64,000 bases of DNA from Sediminicoccus sp. KRV36 (GCF_023243115.1 NZ_CP085081.1:2852001-2916000), one strand, 5' to 3'; shown: positions 34,626 through 45,025, numbered from the stretch's first letter. The notes: generated from the letters alone by a model not told the origin. Program-made: numbers and translations.

Positions 34626-36518
34626 ATGATCACCGCAATGCGCCGGCTGGCCGGCACCTGGTTCGCCAAGCTCCTTTTCGTCCTGCTCATCCTCTCCTTC
34701 GCCGTCTGGGGGATCGAGGACATGCTGCGCAATATCGGGCGGGACACCGCCGTCGCCCGCATCGGCAGCGATTCGATCGAGGTCGAGGAAGCGCAGGAAG
34801 CCGCCCGGCGTGAGCTGCAGCGCATCCAGCGCCAGCTCCAGGGGCGCATGGAAATGGATGCGCGCATCCGCCGCGCCGTCGCCGAACAGGCGCTGGAGGG
34901 CCTGGTGCTGGACCGCGTGCTCCGCCAGGAGCAGGGGCGCATGCGCATCGTCGTCCCCGATGACGTGGTGCGCGACTACATCTTCCAGATCCCCGGATTC
35001 GCCGGCCTCGATGGTCGCTTCTCGCGCGAGACGTTCAACAACTTCCTGCGCAGCAACGACATGACCGAGGCCCGCTTCCTCGATCTGCTGCGCACCGATC
35101 TCGGTCGGCAGCAATTGTCGGGCGCCGTGCGCGCCGGCGCCGCCGCCCCCGATGCCCTGGCCCGCCGCATGCTGGCCTGGACGATGGAGCGCCGCACCGC
35201 GACGCTGGTCGAACTCCCCTTCGCCGACGCGCCGGAACCGGAGGCGCCGAGCGAAGCCCAGCTCGCCCGCTATCATGAGAACAACGCCCGCCAGTTCTCC
35301 ACGCCCGAATACCGGGATGTGGCGCTGGCCACGCTGAACGCCGCCCGCCTGATGGCCGAAGTCGAAGTGAGCGAGCGCGATCTGGAGGATGGCTACGCCG
35401 CCAACCGCGCCCGCTACGAAACGCCCGAGAAGCGCGAGGTCTTCCAGGCCCTGATGCAGGATGAAGCGGCGGCCCAGGCCATCGCCACCCAATGGGCGGC
35501 CGATGCGGATTTCGCCGTGATCGAGGCCGCAGCACGCGCGGCGGGTGGGTTGGCCACCCCGCTTGGCCTCTCCACCCGCGCCGAGCTGCCCCTGCCCGCC
35601 CTGGCCGAGGCGGCCTTCGCCCTCCCACCCGGCGGCATTTCGGCCCCGGTGCGCACGCCCTTCGGCTGGCACGTCCTGCGCGTCGGCACCATCGAGCTGG
35701 GCGCGCAACGCAGCCTGGATGAGGTGCGCGCCGAATTGCGCGCCGAAATCCAGGCCGAACGCGCCGCCGATCTCGCCTTTGAGCGGGTGAACCGCGTCGA
35801 GGATGCGCTGGCCGGCGGGGCGAGCCTCGCTGAAGCCGCGCGCCGCTATTCCCTCGGCTATGTCGAGGCGCGGCTGGATGCTACGGGCCGCGCGCCGGAT
35901 GGCACGGAGGTTGACCTTGGCCTGGCACCCGCCGTCCGCCCCGCTGCCCTGCGCGCCATCTTCACGGCCGAGCGCGGCGCGGCCCCCCGCCTTCAGGAGG
36001 GCGAGTGGGGCTTCCTCGCGGTGGATGTGCGCGAAGTGACGCCACCCGCCCTGCGCCCGCTGGAGACGGTGCGTGAGCAGGTGGTTGCGGGCTTCCTGAC
36101 CGCCGCCCGCCGCCGCTGGCAGGAGGAACGCGCGGCCGCGCTGCTGGCCGCCACCCGCGCCGGCCAGACCCTGGCCGCCGCCGCGGAGGCCGCGCAGATC
36201 ACCGCCGAGGAGCTTGGCCCCTTCGGCCGTGAGGCGGGCGGCGGCAACCCCATGCCGCGCGACCTGCTGGCCCCGGTCTTCGAGTTGCGCGGCAATGCCG
36301 CCACCATGATCGAGCGCCCCCTCTCCTTCGCGGTGGTGCAATTGCTGGGTGTCACGCCGGCCGATCTCTCGGCCGAGACGGAGGCCCTCACGACCCTGCG
36401 CGGCGAGACGGCGCAGGCGATGGCCGAGGATTTCGAAGCGCAATATCAGGCGGCGCTGCGTGCGCGGGCCAATGTCCGCATCAATCCACGCCTGGTCGAG
36501 CAGATGGCAGGCAATTGA
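34626..36518 (+). CDS. ppiD: Periplasmic peptidyl-prolyl isomerase, PpiD/SurA_N type
   Basis: 630-residue membrane-anchored folding factor. One N-terminal membrane helix (FAKLLFVLLILSFAVWGIED, about 14-33) with basic residues before it places the rest in the periplasm. A SurA-N-like chaperone helix region follows (DSIEVEEAQEAARREL...), then a parvulin-type domain around residues 220-350 (AELPLPALAEAAFALPPGGISAPVRTPFGWHVLRV). Both the ATG at 34626 and one at 34638 are possible starts. Two bases separate it from trpE, so the genes are co-transcribed. Confidence 0.9.
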   Translation: MITAMRRLAGTWFAKLLFVLLILSFAVWGIEDMLRNIGRDTAVARIGSDSIEVEEAQEAARRELQRIQRQLQGRMEMDARIRRAVAEQALEGLVLDRVLRQEQGRMRIVVPDDVVRDYIFQIPGFAGLDGRFSRETFNNFLRSNDMTEARFLDLLRTDLGRQQLSGAVRAGAAAPDALARRMLAWTMERRTATLVELPFADAPEPEAPSEAQLARYHENNARQFSTPEYRDVALATLNAARLMAEVEVSERDLEDGYAANRARYETPEKREVFQALMQDEAAAQAIATQWAADADFAVIEAAARAAGGLATPLGLSTRAELPLPALAEAAFALPPGGISAPVRTPFGWHVLRVGTIELGAQRSLDEVRAELRAEIQAERAADLAFERVNRVEDALAGGASLAEAARRYSLGYVEARLDATGRAPDGTEVDLGLAPAVRPAALRAIFTAERGAAPRLQEGEWGFLAVDVREVTPPALRPLETVREQVVAGFLTAARRRWQEERAAALLAATRAGQTLAAAAEAAQITAEELGPFGREAGGGNPMPRDLLAPVFELRGNAATMIERPLSFAVVQLLGVTPADLSAETEALTTLRGETAQAMAEDFEAQYQAALRARANVRINPRLVEQMAGN

Positions 36519-36519
36519 G

Positions 36520-38016
36520 ATGATCGGCTTCGCGGAATTCCGGGCAGGCTTCGCCGCCGGGCAATCGCAGCTTCTCTGGCGTGAGCGCGTGGCCGATCTG
36601 GAAACGCCGGTCGGCAGCTTCCTCAAGCTCGCGCATGGGCAGGCGCATTCCTTCCTGCTGGAAAGCGTCGAGGGTGGCGCCGCGCGTGGGCGTTTCTCGG
36701 CCATTGGCATGGCGCCGGACCTGATCTGGCGCTGCCGTGCCGGGGCGGCCGAATGCAACACCCAGGCGCTGGCCGCGCCGCACGCCTTCGAGCCGGAAAC
36801 CCTCCCGCCGCTGGAGGCGCTGGCTGGCCGCATCGCCGCCATCCGCATGACTCTGCCGCCAGGGCTGCCGCCCATCTGCGCCGGGCTGTTTGGCTATCTG
36901 GGCTATGACATGGTGCGCCAGATGGAGCGCCTGCCGGCCACCAACCCCGATGTGCTCGGCATCCCCGAGGCGGTGATGATCCGCCCAACGCTGGTCGCCG
37001 TCTTTGACCATGTGCGCGATGCGCTGACGCTGGTCACGCCCGTCTGGGCCGATTGCGGGCTGGACGCCGAGGCCGCCTGGGCGCTCGCGCAATCCCGGCT
37101 GGATGAGGCGGAAGCAGCGCTGGATCGCCCCCTGCCCCGGCCCGCACCTGCCGCGCGCCTGCCCGCCCCGCCCGCGCCCACCTCCAATTTCACGCCCGAA
37201 GGCTACATGGCCGCGGTCGAGCGCGCGCGCGAATATATCCGCGCCGGCGATGCCTTCCAGATCGTGCCAAGCCAGCGTTTCTCAGCCCCCTTCGCGCTGC
37301 CGCCCTTCGCGCTGTATCGCGCGCTGCGCCGCATCAACCCCGCCCCCTATCTGACCTTCTTCGATTTCGGTGGCTTCGCGACCGTCGGCGCCTCGCCGGA
37401 AATCCTGGTGAGCGTAAAGGAGGGCGAGGTCACCATCCGCCCGCTGGCCGGCACCCGCCGCCGCGGCGCGACGCCCGAGGAAGACCTGGCCCTGGAAGCC
37501 GAGCTGCTGGCCGATCCGAAGGAGCGCGCCGAGCATCTGATGCTGCTCGACCTTGGTCGCAATGATGTCGGCCGCGTTGCCGCCATCGGGACAGTGAAGG
37601 TGACGGCGCAATTCCGCATCGAGCGTTATTCCCAGGTGATGCACATCGCCTCGGAAGTGCGCGGCCGGCTGCGTACTGGGCTTTCCGCGCTGGATGCGTT
37701 GCAGGCGGGCTTCCCGGCCGGCACGCTGTCGGGCGCGCCCAAGGTGCGGGCGATGGAAATCATCGAGGAGCTGGAACCCTCGCGGCGCGGGCTTTACGCG
37801 GGCGGCCTCGGCTATTTCGGCGTGGATGGCAACATGGATATCTGCATCGCGCTGCGGACCGCCCTCGTGAAGGAGGGCGTCCTGCATGTCCAGGCCGGCG
37901 CCGGCGTCGTCGCCGACAGCGACCCGCGGGCCGAGCATGAGGAATGCATCCAGAAGGCCAAGGCGCTGTTCCGCGCGGCGGAAGAAGCGGTCCGCTTCGC
38001 AGCCGGCGGCCGCTGA
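36520..38016 (+). CDS. trpE: Anthranilate synthase component I
   Basis: 498-residue chorismate-using subunit of anthranilate synthase. LLES (46-49), the tryptophan feedback motif, is present. Catalytic blocks are FQIVPSQRFS, GASPEILV, RPLAGTRRRG, EHLMLLDLGRNDVGRV and PAGTLSGAPKVRAMEIIEELE. The start at ATG 36520 lies just after the ppiD stop; an N-terminal extension would overlap ppiD. The glutaminase partner trpG is 1 kb downstream, separated by one conserved hypothetical gene. Confidence 0.96.
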   Translation: MIGFAEFRAGFAAGQSQLLWRERVADLETPVGSFLKLAHGQAHSFLLESVEGGAARGRFSAIGMAPDLIWRCRAGAAECNTQALAAPHAFEPETLPPLEALAGRIAAIRMTLPPGLPPICAGLFGYLGYDMVRQMERLPATNPDVLGIPEAVMIRPTLVAVFDHVRDALTLVTPVWADCGLDAEAAWALAQSRLDEAEAALDRPLPRPAPAARLPAPPAPTSNFTPEGYMAAVERAREYIRAGDAFQIVPSQRFSAPFALPPFALYRALRRINPAPYLTFFDFGGFATVGASPEILVSVKEGEVTIRPLAGTRRRGATPEEDLALEAELLADPKERAEHLMLLDLGRNDVGRVAAIGTVKVTAQFRIERYSQVMHIASEVRGRLRTGLSALDALQAGFPAGTLSGAPKVRAMEIIEELEPSRRGLYAGGLGYFGVDGNMDICIALRTALVKEGVLHVQAGAGVVADSDPRAEHEECIQKAKALFRAAEEAVRFAAGGR

Positions 38017-38076
38017 GGCTTGCCGATCAGGTAACGCCCGGCTTGCCGCATCACGCGCCGCGCGCCAGCATGCCGC

Positions 38077-38961
38077 ATGCGGGATGCCCTGACACAGTTG
38101 CTCGATGACCACGAAACCGGCTTTGCCATCGGCGTCATGGGCGCCATCGGCGAGTTCATCCGGGATGCGGAGGAGCCAGCCACGGCCAGCCCGCTCGGCC
38201 GCATCACCGCGCGCGGTGGCATCGCGCTGCGCCTGGATCACGCGACAGCCCGGCTCATCGCCTGGGAGGAGCCCTCCAGCGATCCGCGCCTCTGGCGCCA
38301 GGCTGCGGCGCTGCTGCTGCCCGAGGCGGAGGCGGCGATGGGTGGCGCTGCGCTCGTCACCGAAGTCGGCCCCGATGCCGAGGCGCTGCGCGCGGAGGAT
38401 CGCGCGGCCATCCTCTTTGACATGGGGGTCGGCTTCGCCCATCTGCGCGCCGGCGTGCGCACGGCCGATTCCGGCCTGATCGCCACCTTGCGCGCGGGCT
38501 GCGGGATGGCGCTGCTCGATCCGGCCAACCCCGCCGCCATGGCCATCATTCATCAATCGCCGCACCGCGTCTTCCTCTCGAAGCTGGCGCGGATCGAGGT
38601 ATATCAGCCGATCCCGCCGCCTGATGGCCGCTCGCCCGAGGGGCCGCACACGCATCTGCTGCCCAAGCTGCTCGCCACCGGGCGCGCCCATGCGGCGACC
38701 AGCCCGATCCCCGAGGGCTGGGTGAGCGTGCTCGATATCTTCCCGGCGCATCCGCTGCGCACGCCCATGCTGGAGCCCCGCGCCTTCGATGCGGCCCGCC
38801 ATGCGGCGTTCCAGGCGCTGCTGGAACGCTTCGGCCTGCCCGGAATGCTGGCCGCCAAGCAGGAAGCCCGCGCGAGCGGCGCCGAAGCCGGCACGGACCG
38901 GCACAGCCGCGGCGCCGCCCGGGTAGCACTCCGCCAGATGGCAGCCGAAGCCGGCGCTTGA
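38077..38961 (+). CDS. Conserved hypothetical protein between trpE and trpG
   Basis: 294-residue cytosolic protein. I recall similar hypotheticals in rhizobia (possibly DUF6925), with the same GMALLDPAN...HQSPHRVFLSKLARIEVYQPIPPPDG and GPHTHLLPKLL blocks; these are unsearched. No catalytic motif or membrane segment is evident, though GPHTHL could hold a metal. It lies 60 bases after trpE and 33 before trpG on the same strand, so it is likely co-expressed with tryptophan genes. Function unknown. Confidence 0.8.
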   Translation: MRDALTQLLDDHETGFAIGVMGAIGEFIRDAEEPATASPLGRITARGGIALRLDHATARLIAWEEPSSDPRLWRQAAALLLPEAEAAMGGAALVTEVGPDAEALRAEDRAAILFDMGVGFAHLRAGVRTADSGLIATLRAGCGMALLDPANPAAMAIIHQSPHRVFLSKLARIEVYQPIPPPDGRSPEGPHTHLLPKLLATGRAHAATSPIPEGWVSVLDIFPAHPLRTPMLEPRAFDAARHAAFQALLERFGLPGMLAAKQEARASGAEAGTDRHSRGAARVALRQMAAEAGA

Positions 38962-39576
<615 letters not shown>

Positions 39577-39823
39577 CGCGCTGCCAGGGAAGGAGCAGGA
39601 AGCGCGAGGGCTTTGCCACCGAGACAAGCGGTAGCTTGGATCTTCGGCTTTGCCAGTCCCGCAATGCCCGGATGAAGGTGCGGGATCGGGGCTGGGCCTT
39701 CGATCCCATGGCGAAGGCTTTCCAGCGCCGCTCCACCAGACGCGTCGTCGGCGAAGCGCCCCCAGGCCTTATTGCCATGCTGTCTCCGCACCGCCGCACG
39801 GAACCGCACGGCTTGAAAACCAG
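39577..39823. other. Intergenic space after trpG, no gene supported
   Basis: 247 bases between trpG and the convergent DUF1223 gene. Open frames run through on both strands, but none has recognisable motifs, a convincing start or a ribosome site. No terminator hairpin with a T tract, tRNA or repeat was found. It may hold decayed coding sequence; I cannot identify it. Confidence 0.4.
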
Positions 39824-40522
39824 TTACGCGGAGGCCATCGCCAGGATCGCCCCATCGGCGCCTTGCAGCAGCACCGCGACACGCTCGCCCGCGCCACGCG
39901 GCACCTGTTGGCGCAAGGCCGCGCCCTGCCAGCCGCCGAGGGGGGCGATGCTGCGCACCACATTCCCATAGGCCAGGCGCCTTCCGCCATTCTCGCCGCT
40001 GCGGATCTCGGTGACGTGCAGCGGATCGAAGCCGATCAGCCACAGCATCCCCGCGCCCGAGCCCGGCCCCACCTCCACCACCACGCCATTCTCGCGCAGA
40101 CCGAGCGCGATCTCGGCGCTGCCGGCCGGGGCCGCCTGGCGCAATTCCGCCAGCACGGCCGCGCGTTCGGAGCCGATGGCGTCGCGCCGGCCCTGGATGA
40201 CCAGCTGCGGCGTATAGACCTGGCCGGCATAGCGCCCTTCGCGCAGCAGGGCGGCGTAGCGCCGCTGCCTCTCGGTCGCCGCCGGCAGGGAAAAACGATC
40301 CTTCCAGCCCAGCCGGTCCCAGTAGGTGACGTGGAAGGAGAGCGCCAGGATCTCCGGCCGGTCGCGGATCAGCTCGATCAGCAGCGCATCGGCCGGCGGG
40401 CAGGAGTTGCAGGATTGCGAGGTGAAGAGCTCGGCCAGGATGGCATGCGGCCGCGCTTGCGCCATGCGGCCCCGCAGGATGGCGGCGATGGGCAGGACGG
40501 CGAGCAGCGGGCGGCGTTGCAT
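39824..40522 (-). CDS. DUF1223 family secreted thioredoxin-like protein
   Basis: 232 residues. N-terminal signal-like segment MQRRPLLAVLPIAAILRG, then AELFTSQSCNSCPPADALL (Cys38/Cys41, CxxC at the thioredoxin-like position), HVTYWDRLGWKD and YTPQLVIQG, all DUF1223 hallmarks. The CxxC and export suggest a periplasmic redox role; none is proven for the family. ATG 40522 follows GGAGAA, and a 9-bp hairpin lies directly upstream of that site. Confidence 0.9.
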   Translation of the reverse strand: MQRRPLLAVLPIAAILRGRMAQARPHAILAELFTSQSCNSCPPADALLIELIRDRPEILALSFHVTYWDRLGWKDRFSLPAATERQRRYAALLREGRYAGQVYTPQLVIQGRRDAIGSERAAVLAELRQAAPAGSAEIALGLRENGVVVEVGPGSGAGMLWLIGFDPLHVTEIRSGENGGRRLAYGNVVRSIAPLGGWQGAALRQQVPRGAGERVAVLLQGADGAILAMASA

Positions 40523-40534
40523 GGGGCGTTCTCC

Positions 40535-40558
40535 GGTGGCGCGGAGATACGCGCCACC
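40535..40558 (-). repeat. Inverted repeat in DUF1223 leader
   Basis: GGTGGCGCG (40535-40543) and CGCGCCACC (40550-40558) are perfect complements around a 6-base loop, ending a few bases before the GGAGAA ribosome site of the minus-strand DUF1223 gene. It could be a 5' leader hairpin, or a terminator for the upstream GST gene, though no T run follows. Confidence 0.4.
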
Positions 40559-40595
40559 TTCCATTCGCCACGCGGTGCCGCGCGGTTAGCAGGCG

Positions 40596-41285
40596 CTATG
40601 CCGTCATCGCGGGAACGGCGCGCGCCAGGCCGCCATGCAGGTCCAGCAGGCGCTCATGCCAGGCAAACACCGCATCATCCTCCGCGAGAAGTGCGAAGGG
40701 GCTGACCACGCGCGCCCACATGAAGCTGCCGAACACGATGTAGTCGGCATAGTCCGGCTGCGCCCCGCCGAGGAAGGGCTGCATCCCCAGCGTGCGGCGC
40801 AGCGGCGCCAGGCTCGCGCGGAATTCCGGCAGCCGCGCCTCCCGGTCCGCCGTCACCTGCGTGAGCTTCATGCCGAAGCGCTTCTCGCGGCTTTCCGTGA
40901 AATAGGCGGCATCCGCCTCGCCCAGCAGGGCCACGATATCCGAGACGATGAGCCGGGCCACGCCGGCACTCACCACCGTATCGGTCCAGGCGGCGATGAA
41001 GCGATAGGTCTCGGGCGGCCCCTGGAACAGAGCGGCTGCGGCGGGATGGGCGCGCTCCAGATGCAGCGCGATGTCCCAGCTATCGGTCACCACCGCATCG
41101 CCATCCAGCAGGATGGGCACCGTCTTGCCGCCATGCGCCGCCAGCCGCGCCGTTTCGGTGAAGCGCCAGGGGATGATCTCGGCATCAAGGCCCTTATGCG
41201 CGAGCGCCATGCGGCTGCGCCAGCAATAGGGGCTGAAGCGCCGGGCGGGATCGCTGCCGACGAGTTCGAAAAGTTGGCGGGCCAT
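40596..41285 (-). CDS. Glutathione S-transferase family protein
   Basis: 229 residues with a thioredoxin-like N-domain: FELVGSDPARRFSPYCWRSRMALAHKGLD, the glutathione loop GGKTVPILLDGDAVVTDSWDIALHLE (cis-Pro and Ser/Asp pair), and an all-helical C-domain. The SPYCWR position suggests the LigE/LigF-like beta-etherase/Xi-like side of the family; the reaction is unknown. Last gene of the glmM-thiD-SLAC1-allA-gst strand. Confidence 0.88.
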   Translation of the reverse strand: MARQLFELVGSDPARRFSPYCWRSRMALAHKGLDAEIIPWRFTETARLAAHGGKTVPILLDGDAVVTDSWDIALHLERAHPAAAALFQGPPETYRFIAAWTDTVVSAGVARLIVSDIVALLGEADAAYFTESREKRFGMKLTQVTADREARLPEFRASLAPLRRTLGMQPFLGGAQPDYADYIVFGSFMWARVVSPFALLAEDDAVFAWHERLLDLHGGLARAVPAMTA

Positions 41286-41320
41286 GGTTCAATTGCCTTT
41301 CGGAGCAGGTGTGGCGCGGC

Positions 41321-41809
41321 TCACGCCAGGATTTCGATCACCACGCCATGCTCCTGATCGAGGCGCGACGTCTCGTGATCCGTCTCATTCGTGTCGCTCA
41401 GTTCGAGGTTCAGGAAATCCACCGAGGGCGCGGTGAAGAAAGGCCCCGCGTGCCAGGTGCCGGCATGCAGCGCCAGCGCCACGTCACCACCCATGCGGAA
41501 CAGCTTGATCTCCTCGGGCTCCGGCGCGTCACCAGGCTCGGCGAGGCCGATGAACCACTCCTCGCCCTTCATGCTGGCCAGGCACTGCGTCACCCGCGCA
41601 TGCCGCGTGATGCCGCGGATCTGCAGCGGCTTGTGGCGCAGCCGCATGATGTAGAGCCGCGGCGTGCCGGCGCTGAGATCGAGATCGGCGTCGCCCGCGC
41701 CGAAGGGCGTGCCGTCATCGCTGGGTTCGATCAGCGTGCCGAAGGGCGCGATGCTTTCGGGCGTCGCCATGCGGGGCATCAGGCGCAGGATTTTCGGCGG
41801 GGTCGTCAT
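41321..41809 (-). CDS. allA: Ureidoglycolate lyase (AllA-like)
   Basis: 162 residues, cupin-like fold, cleaving ureidoglycolate to glyoxylate and urea. Family features are AFGTLIEP, RLYIMRLRHKPLQIRGITRHARVTQCLASMKGEEWFI, and the active-site strand ALHAGTWHAGPFF. ATG 41809 was chosen over an upstream extension that overlaps the channel gene. No other allantoin or urea genes are near; the lone copy beside a transporter and thiD is unusual. Confidence 0.85.
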   Translation of the reverse strand: MTTPPKILRLMPRMATPESIAPFGTLIEPSDDGTPFGAGDADLDLSAGTPRLYIMRLRHKPLQIRGITRHARVTQCLASMKGEEWFIGLAEPGDAPEPEEIKLFRMGGDVALALHAGTWHAGPFFTAPSVDFLNLELSDTNETDHETSRLDQEHGVVIEILA

Positions 41810-41822
41810 GGGGCTCTCCGGT

Positions 41823-42779
41823 TCAACGGGGGGGCAGGAGGGGGGGGCGCAGCAGGGCGCCGCTGAAGGCAAGGCGCAGCGTCGCGGCCGCGATGGCGCC
41901 GATCACCAGCGTGGCGATGGCCAGCATGCCAAGGCCGATCCAGCCCGGGGCGATCTTCATCGTCGCCGTCGCGAAGGCGGCAAGCGGGAAGGTGAAGGCC
42001 CAGTAGCTCAGCGCGAAGCCGGCGCCGAGCATGGGGCGCAGCACCATCAGCAGCAGCGCGAAGGTGAAGGCGGCCAAGCCATACAGCGCCAGGAAGGCCG
42101 GCAACGGCCCGCCCAGCGCCTCGATGGCCAGCGCCCCCACCGCACTGGGCGCCAGCAGGATGGCGAGCGAGGGGCGCAGCGGCGGCGGCAGCGGCGCCTC
42201 GAACAAGCGGCCCAGCAGCAGCGGCTGCAAGCCGAGCCAGAGCAGCATGCCGACGCCGAACAGCATCCAGCCCAGCGCCTCCAGCCCCAGCGGCGCGCAG
42301 AAGATCGGCGCCAGCACATTGCCCACCAGGGGGATCAGCAGCGGCGGCACCAGCATGGCGGCGCTGCCCTCGCCGCGCAGCACGCGCGCCAGCAACGCGA
42401 GGCCAATGGCCAGATGCAGCGTGATGGCCAGCAGCAGCAAGCCACGCGCACCCGCGGCCCAATAGGGCGAGAGGCCGGCCGCCGTCAGCATCATGCCGAT
42501 CGAGGCCGCCCCCACGAAGCCGCAGCGCAGCGGGTTGCGCCAATCCGCCAGCGCGGCCTCGCGGTGCCGAAAGGCGCGCCACAGATGCAGGCCGAGCAGC
42601 CCGGCCCAGGCCAGGGCCGTCAGCGCCATCAGCGCCTCGCTCACCGGCCAGAGCTGCATATGCCGCCAGGCGAGGCCCAGCCCACCCAGCCCGAGCGGGA
42701 TGGCCAGCAGCGGCAGCGGCAGATGCGCGAGGCTGCGCGCCTGCGGGATCGGTTGCACGTCAGTCAAAGCGGCTGGCAT
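41823..42779 (-). CDS. SLAC1/TehA-type anion channel or tellurite-resistance transporter
   Basis: 318-residue membrane protein with about ten hydrophobic helices, low in charged residues. Family cues are LPLLAIPLGLGGLGLAWR at the first helix and the ALSYWAFTFPLAAFATATMK block near the C-terminus, typical of the SLAC1/TehA/C4-dicarboxylate (TDT) family. ATG 42779 overlaps thiD by 20 bases; a TTG or GTG just after the thiD stop is also possible. Substrate undetermined. Confidence 0.85.
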   Translation of the reverse strand: MPAALTDVQPIPQARSLAHLPLPLLAIPLGLGGLGLAWRHMQLWPVSEALMALTALAWAGLLGLHLWRAFRHREAALADWRNPLRCGFVGAASIGMMLTAAGLSPYWAAGARGLLLLAITLHLAIGLALLARVLRGEGSAAMLVPPLLIPLVGNVLAPIFCAPLGLEALGWMLFGVGMLLWLGLQPLLLGRLFEAPLPPPLRPSLAILLAPSAVGALAIEALGGPLPAFLALYGLAAFTFALLLMVLRPMLGAGFALSYWAFTFPLAAFATATMKIAPGWIGLGMLAIATLVIGAIAAATLRLAFSGALLRPPLLPPR

Positions 42780-43566
42780 CCACGGTCACGCCGTGATCCA
42801 GCGGCCCATGCCCCGCGCCGAAGCCCGGCGCGCCCTGGATCGCCGCCCGCACATAGGCCCGCGCGCGCCGCACCGCGGGCTCCAGCGCAAGCCCCTGCGC
42901 CAGTCCCGCCGCGATGGCCGAAGCCAGCGTGCAGCCCGTGCCATGGGTATGGCGGGTCGCGATGCGCTGATCCTCATAGCGATGGGTGCCCTGCGGCGTG
43001 ACCAGCAGGTCCACCAGCAAATCCCCCTCCATATGGCCGCCCTTGAGCAGCACGGCCCGCGCGCCCATCGCCAGCAGCGCCGCGGCCGCTTGATGCATCC
43101 CGGCTTCATTCGTGATGGCCAGGCCGGACAGTTCCTCGGCCTCGGGCAGATTGGGCGTGATCACGGCGGCGAGCGGCAGCAGGCGGCGCTTGAGCGTCTC
43201 CACCGCATCCTGCGCCAGCAGCCGGTGCCCGCCCTTGGCCACCATCACCGGGTCCGCCACCAGCGGCACATCCGCCGCGCGCCAGGTGATTTCGTCACAC
43301 ACCGCGTTGATCGTCGCCACGTCATGCAGCATGCCGGTCTTGATCGCATCGGCACCCAGATCCTCCAGCACGGATTGCATCTGCCGGCGGATGAATTCGG
43401 GTGCCACGCCCACCACGCCCTGCACGCCCAGCGTGTTCTGCGCGGTCAGCGCCGTGATCGCCGTCATGGCGAAGCCGCCCAGCGCCGTCACGGCCTTGAT
43501 ATCGGCCTGGATGCCAGCGCCCCCGCCGGAATCCGAGCCGGCGCAGATCAGGACCCGCCCCTTCAT
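42760..43566 (-). CDS. thiD: Hydroxymethylpyrimidine/phosphomethylpyrimidine kinase
   Basis: 268-residue ribokinase-fold enzyme of thiamin pyrimidine synthesis. [16 protein letters not shown] at the start, DPVMVAKGG, and the C-terminal anion-hole motif [18 protein letters not shown] with its catalytic Cys. ATG 43566 overlaps the glmM stop by 4 bases. A TPP riboswitch was not seen. Confidence 0.95.
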   Translation of the reverse strand: MKGRVLICAGSDSGGGAGIQADIKAVTALGGFAMTAITALTAQNTLGVQGVVGVAPEFIRRQMQSVLEDLGADAIKTGMLHDVATINAVCDEITWRAADVPLVADPVMVAKGGHRLLAQDAVETLKRRLLPLAAVITPNLPEAEELSGLAITNEAGMHQAAAALLAMGARAVLLKGGHMEGDLLVDLLVTPQGTHRYEDQRIATRHTHGTGCTLASAIAAGLAQGLALEPAVRRARAYVRAAIQGAPGFGAGHGPLDHGVTVDASRFD

Positions 43567-44939
43567 GCGGCCAGCTTCGCGCGGATGACGCCGCAGAGCC
43601 TGTCCATGGATTCGGTCAGCATCTCCTCCTCCTCCGCCTCGACCATGACGCGGATCACGGGCTCGGTCCCGCTGGCGCGGATCAGCACGCGGCCATGCGT
43701 GCCCAGGCGCGCTTCCTCGGCCGCGATCGCCGCCTGCACGCCGGCATCCTTGAGCGGTGTGACGCCCGAGAAGCGGATATTCACCAGCCGCTGGGGCAGC
43801 GTCTCGAAGCGGCGGCACACTTCGCTGGCGGGGCGCTTCTCCTCGACCAGCACGGCCAGCACCTGCAAGGCCGCGACCAGGCCATCGCCGGTCGTGCCGA
43901 AATCGCTGATGATCATGTGGCCCGATTGCTCGCCGCCCAGGTTGCAGCCGAGTTCGCGCATCCGCTCCCCCACATAGCGATCGCCCACGGCGGTGCGATG
44001 CAGCGCGATATTGCGCGAGGTGAGGAAGCGCTCCAGCCCCATATTGCTCATCACGGTGGCGACCAGGCCGCCGCCCTTGAGCTTGCCCTCCCGCGCCCAG
44101 GAATCGGCGATGACGGCCAGGATCTGGTCCCCGTCGATCACCGTGCCGAGTTCATCCACCAGCACCACGCGATCCGCATCGCCATCCAGGGCAATCCCCA
44201 GATCGGCCCGGCGTTCGCGCACCAGCTCCGCGAGCGGGCCGGGCGCGGTGGAACCGACGCCCCGGTTGATGTTGAAGCCATCGGGCGCCACACCCACGCT
44301 GACGACCTCGGCGCCCAATTCCCACAGCACGGTGGGCGCCACCTTGTAGGCCGCGCCATGCGCGCAATCGACCACAAGGCGCAGCCCCTCCAGCGTGAGC
44401 CCGCGCGGGAAGCTCTGCTTCACGGCCTCGATATAGCGGCCCGGCGCATCCTCCAGCCGCGAGGCGCGGCCGAGCTTGGCCGGCGTGACCAGTGCCGAGC
44501 TGAGGTCCCCGGCCATCAGCGCCTCGATGTCGCTTTCCTGCTCGTCGGAGAGTTTCAGCCCATCGGGGCCAAAGAGCTTAATGCCATTATCCTCATGCGG
44601 GTTGTGCGAGGCGCTGATCATGACGCCCAGATCCGCGCGCAGCGAACGCGTCATCAGCGCGATGGCGGGCGTGGGCAGCGGGCCGACCAGCACGACGTCA
44701 ATGCCGGCGGAGACGAAGCCCGCCGTCAGCGCGGGTTCCAGCATATAGCCCGAAAGCCGCGTATCCTTGCCGATGACGACGCGGTGGCGATGATTGCCAC
44801 GGTTGAAATACTTGCCCGCCGCCTGGCCCAGGCGCAGCGCCGTCACCGCATCCATCGGCGCCTTGTTCGCGGTGCCGCGAATGCCATCCGTGCCAAACAG
44901 CTTGCGGCGCGCGGGGGCTTGGTGGGTATCGGGGCTCAT
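43563..44939 (-). CDS. glmM: Phosphoglucosamine mutase
   Basis: 458-residue enzyme interconverting glucosamine-6-P and -1-P for peptidoglycan and [13 protein letters not shown] at the start, catalytic Ser111 in [14 protein letters not shown], the metal loop DGDADR and the sugar loop [12 protein letters not shown] 44939 has AAGGCG upstream; another in-frame ATG at 44963 lacks a site. Leads the minus-strand operon into thiD. Confidence 0.96.
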   Translation of the reverse strand: MSPDTHQAPARRKLFGTDGIRGTANKAPMDAVTALRLGQAAGKYFNRGNHRHRVVIGKDTRLSGYMLEPALTAGFVSAGIDVVLVGPLPTPAIALMTRSLRADLGVMISASHNPHEDNGIKLFGPDGLKLSDEQESDIEALMAGDLSSALVTPAKLGRASRLEDAPGRYIEAVKQSFPRGLTLEGLRLVVDCAHGAAYKVAPTVLWELGAEVVSVGVAPDGFNINRGVGSTAPGPLAELVRERRADLGIALDGDADRVVLVDELGTVIDGDQILAVIADSWAREGKLKGGGLVATVMSNMGLERFLTSRNIALHRTAVGDRYVGERMRELGCNLGGEQSGHMIISDFGTTGDGLVAALQVLAVLVEEKRPASEVCRRFETLPQRLVNIRFSGVTPLKDAGVQAAIAAEEARLGTHGRVLIRASGTEPVIRVMVEAEEEEMLTESMDRLCGVIRAKLAA

Positions 44940-45025
44940 CGGCGGCGCCTTTTTTCTGGCCATGGCGCGATTGCTACCGCCGCGTCGGGATGGACACAAT
45001 CGCTGGCGCGGGCCAGCCTTCCCGC

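Noticed and set aside
34548..36875. 775-codon minus-strand open frame
   Set aside because: Antisense to ppiD and trpE and compositionally a shadow.
39577..39823. Short basic ORFs on both strands between trpG and DUF1223
   Set aside because: No recognisable motif or ribosome site; they read like noise or remnants, not a supported gene.
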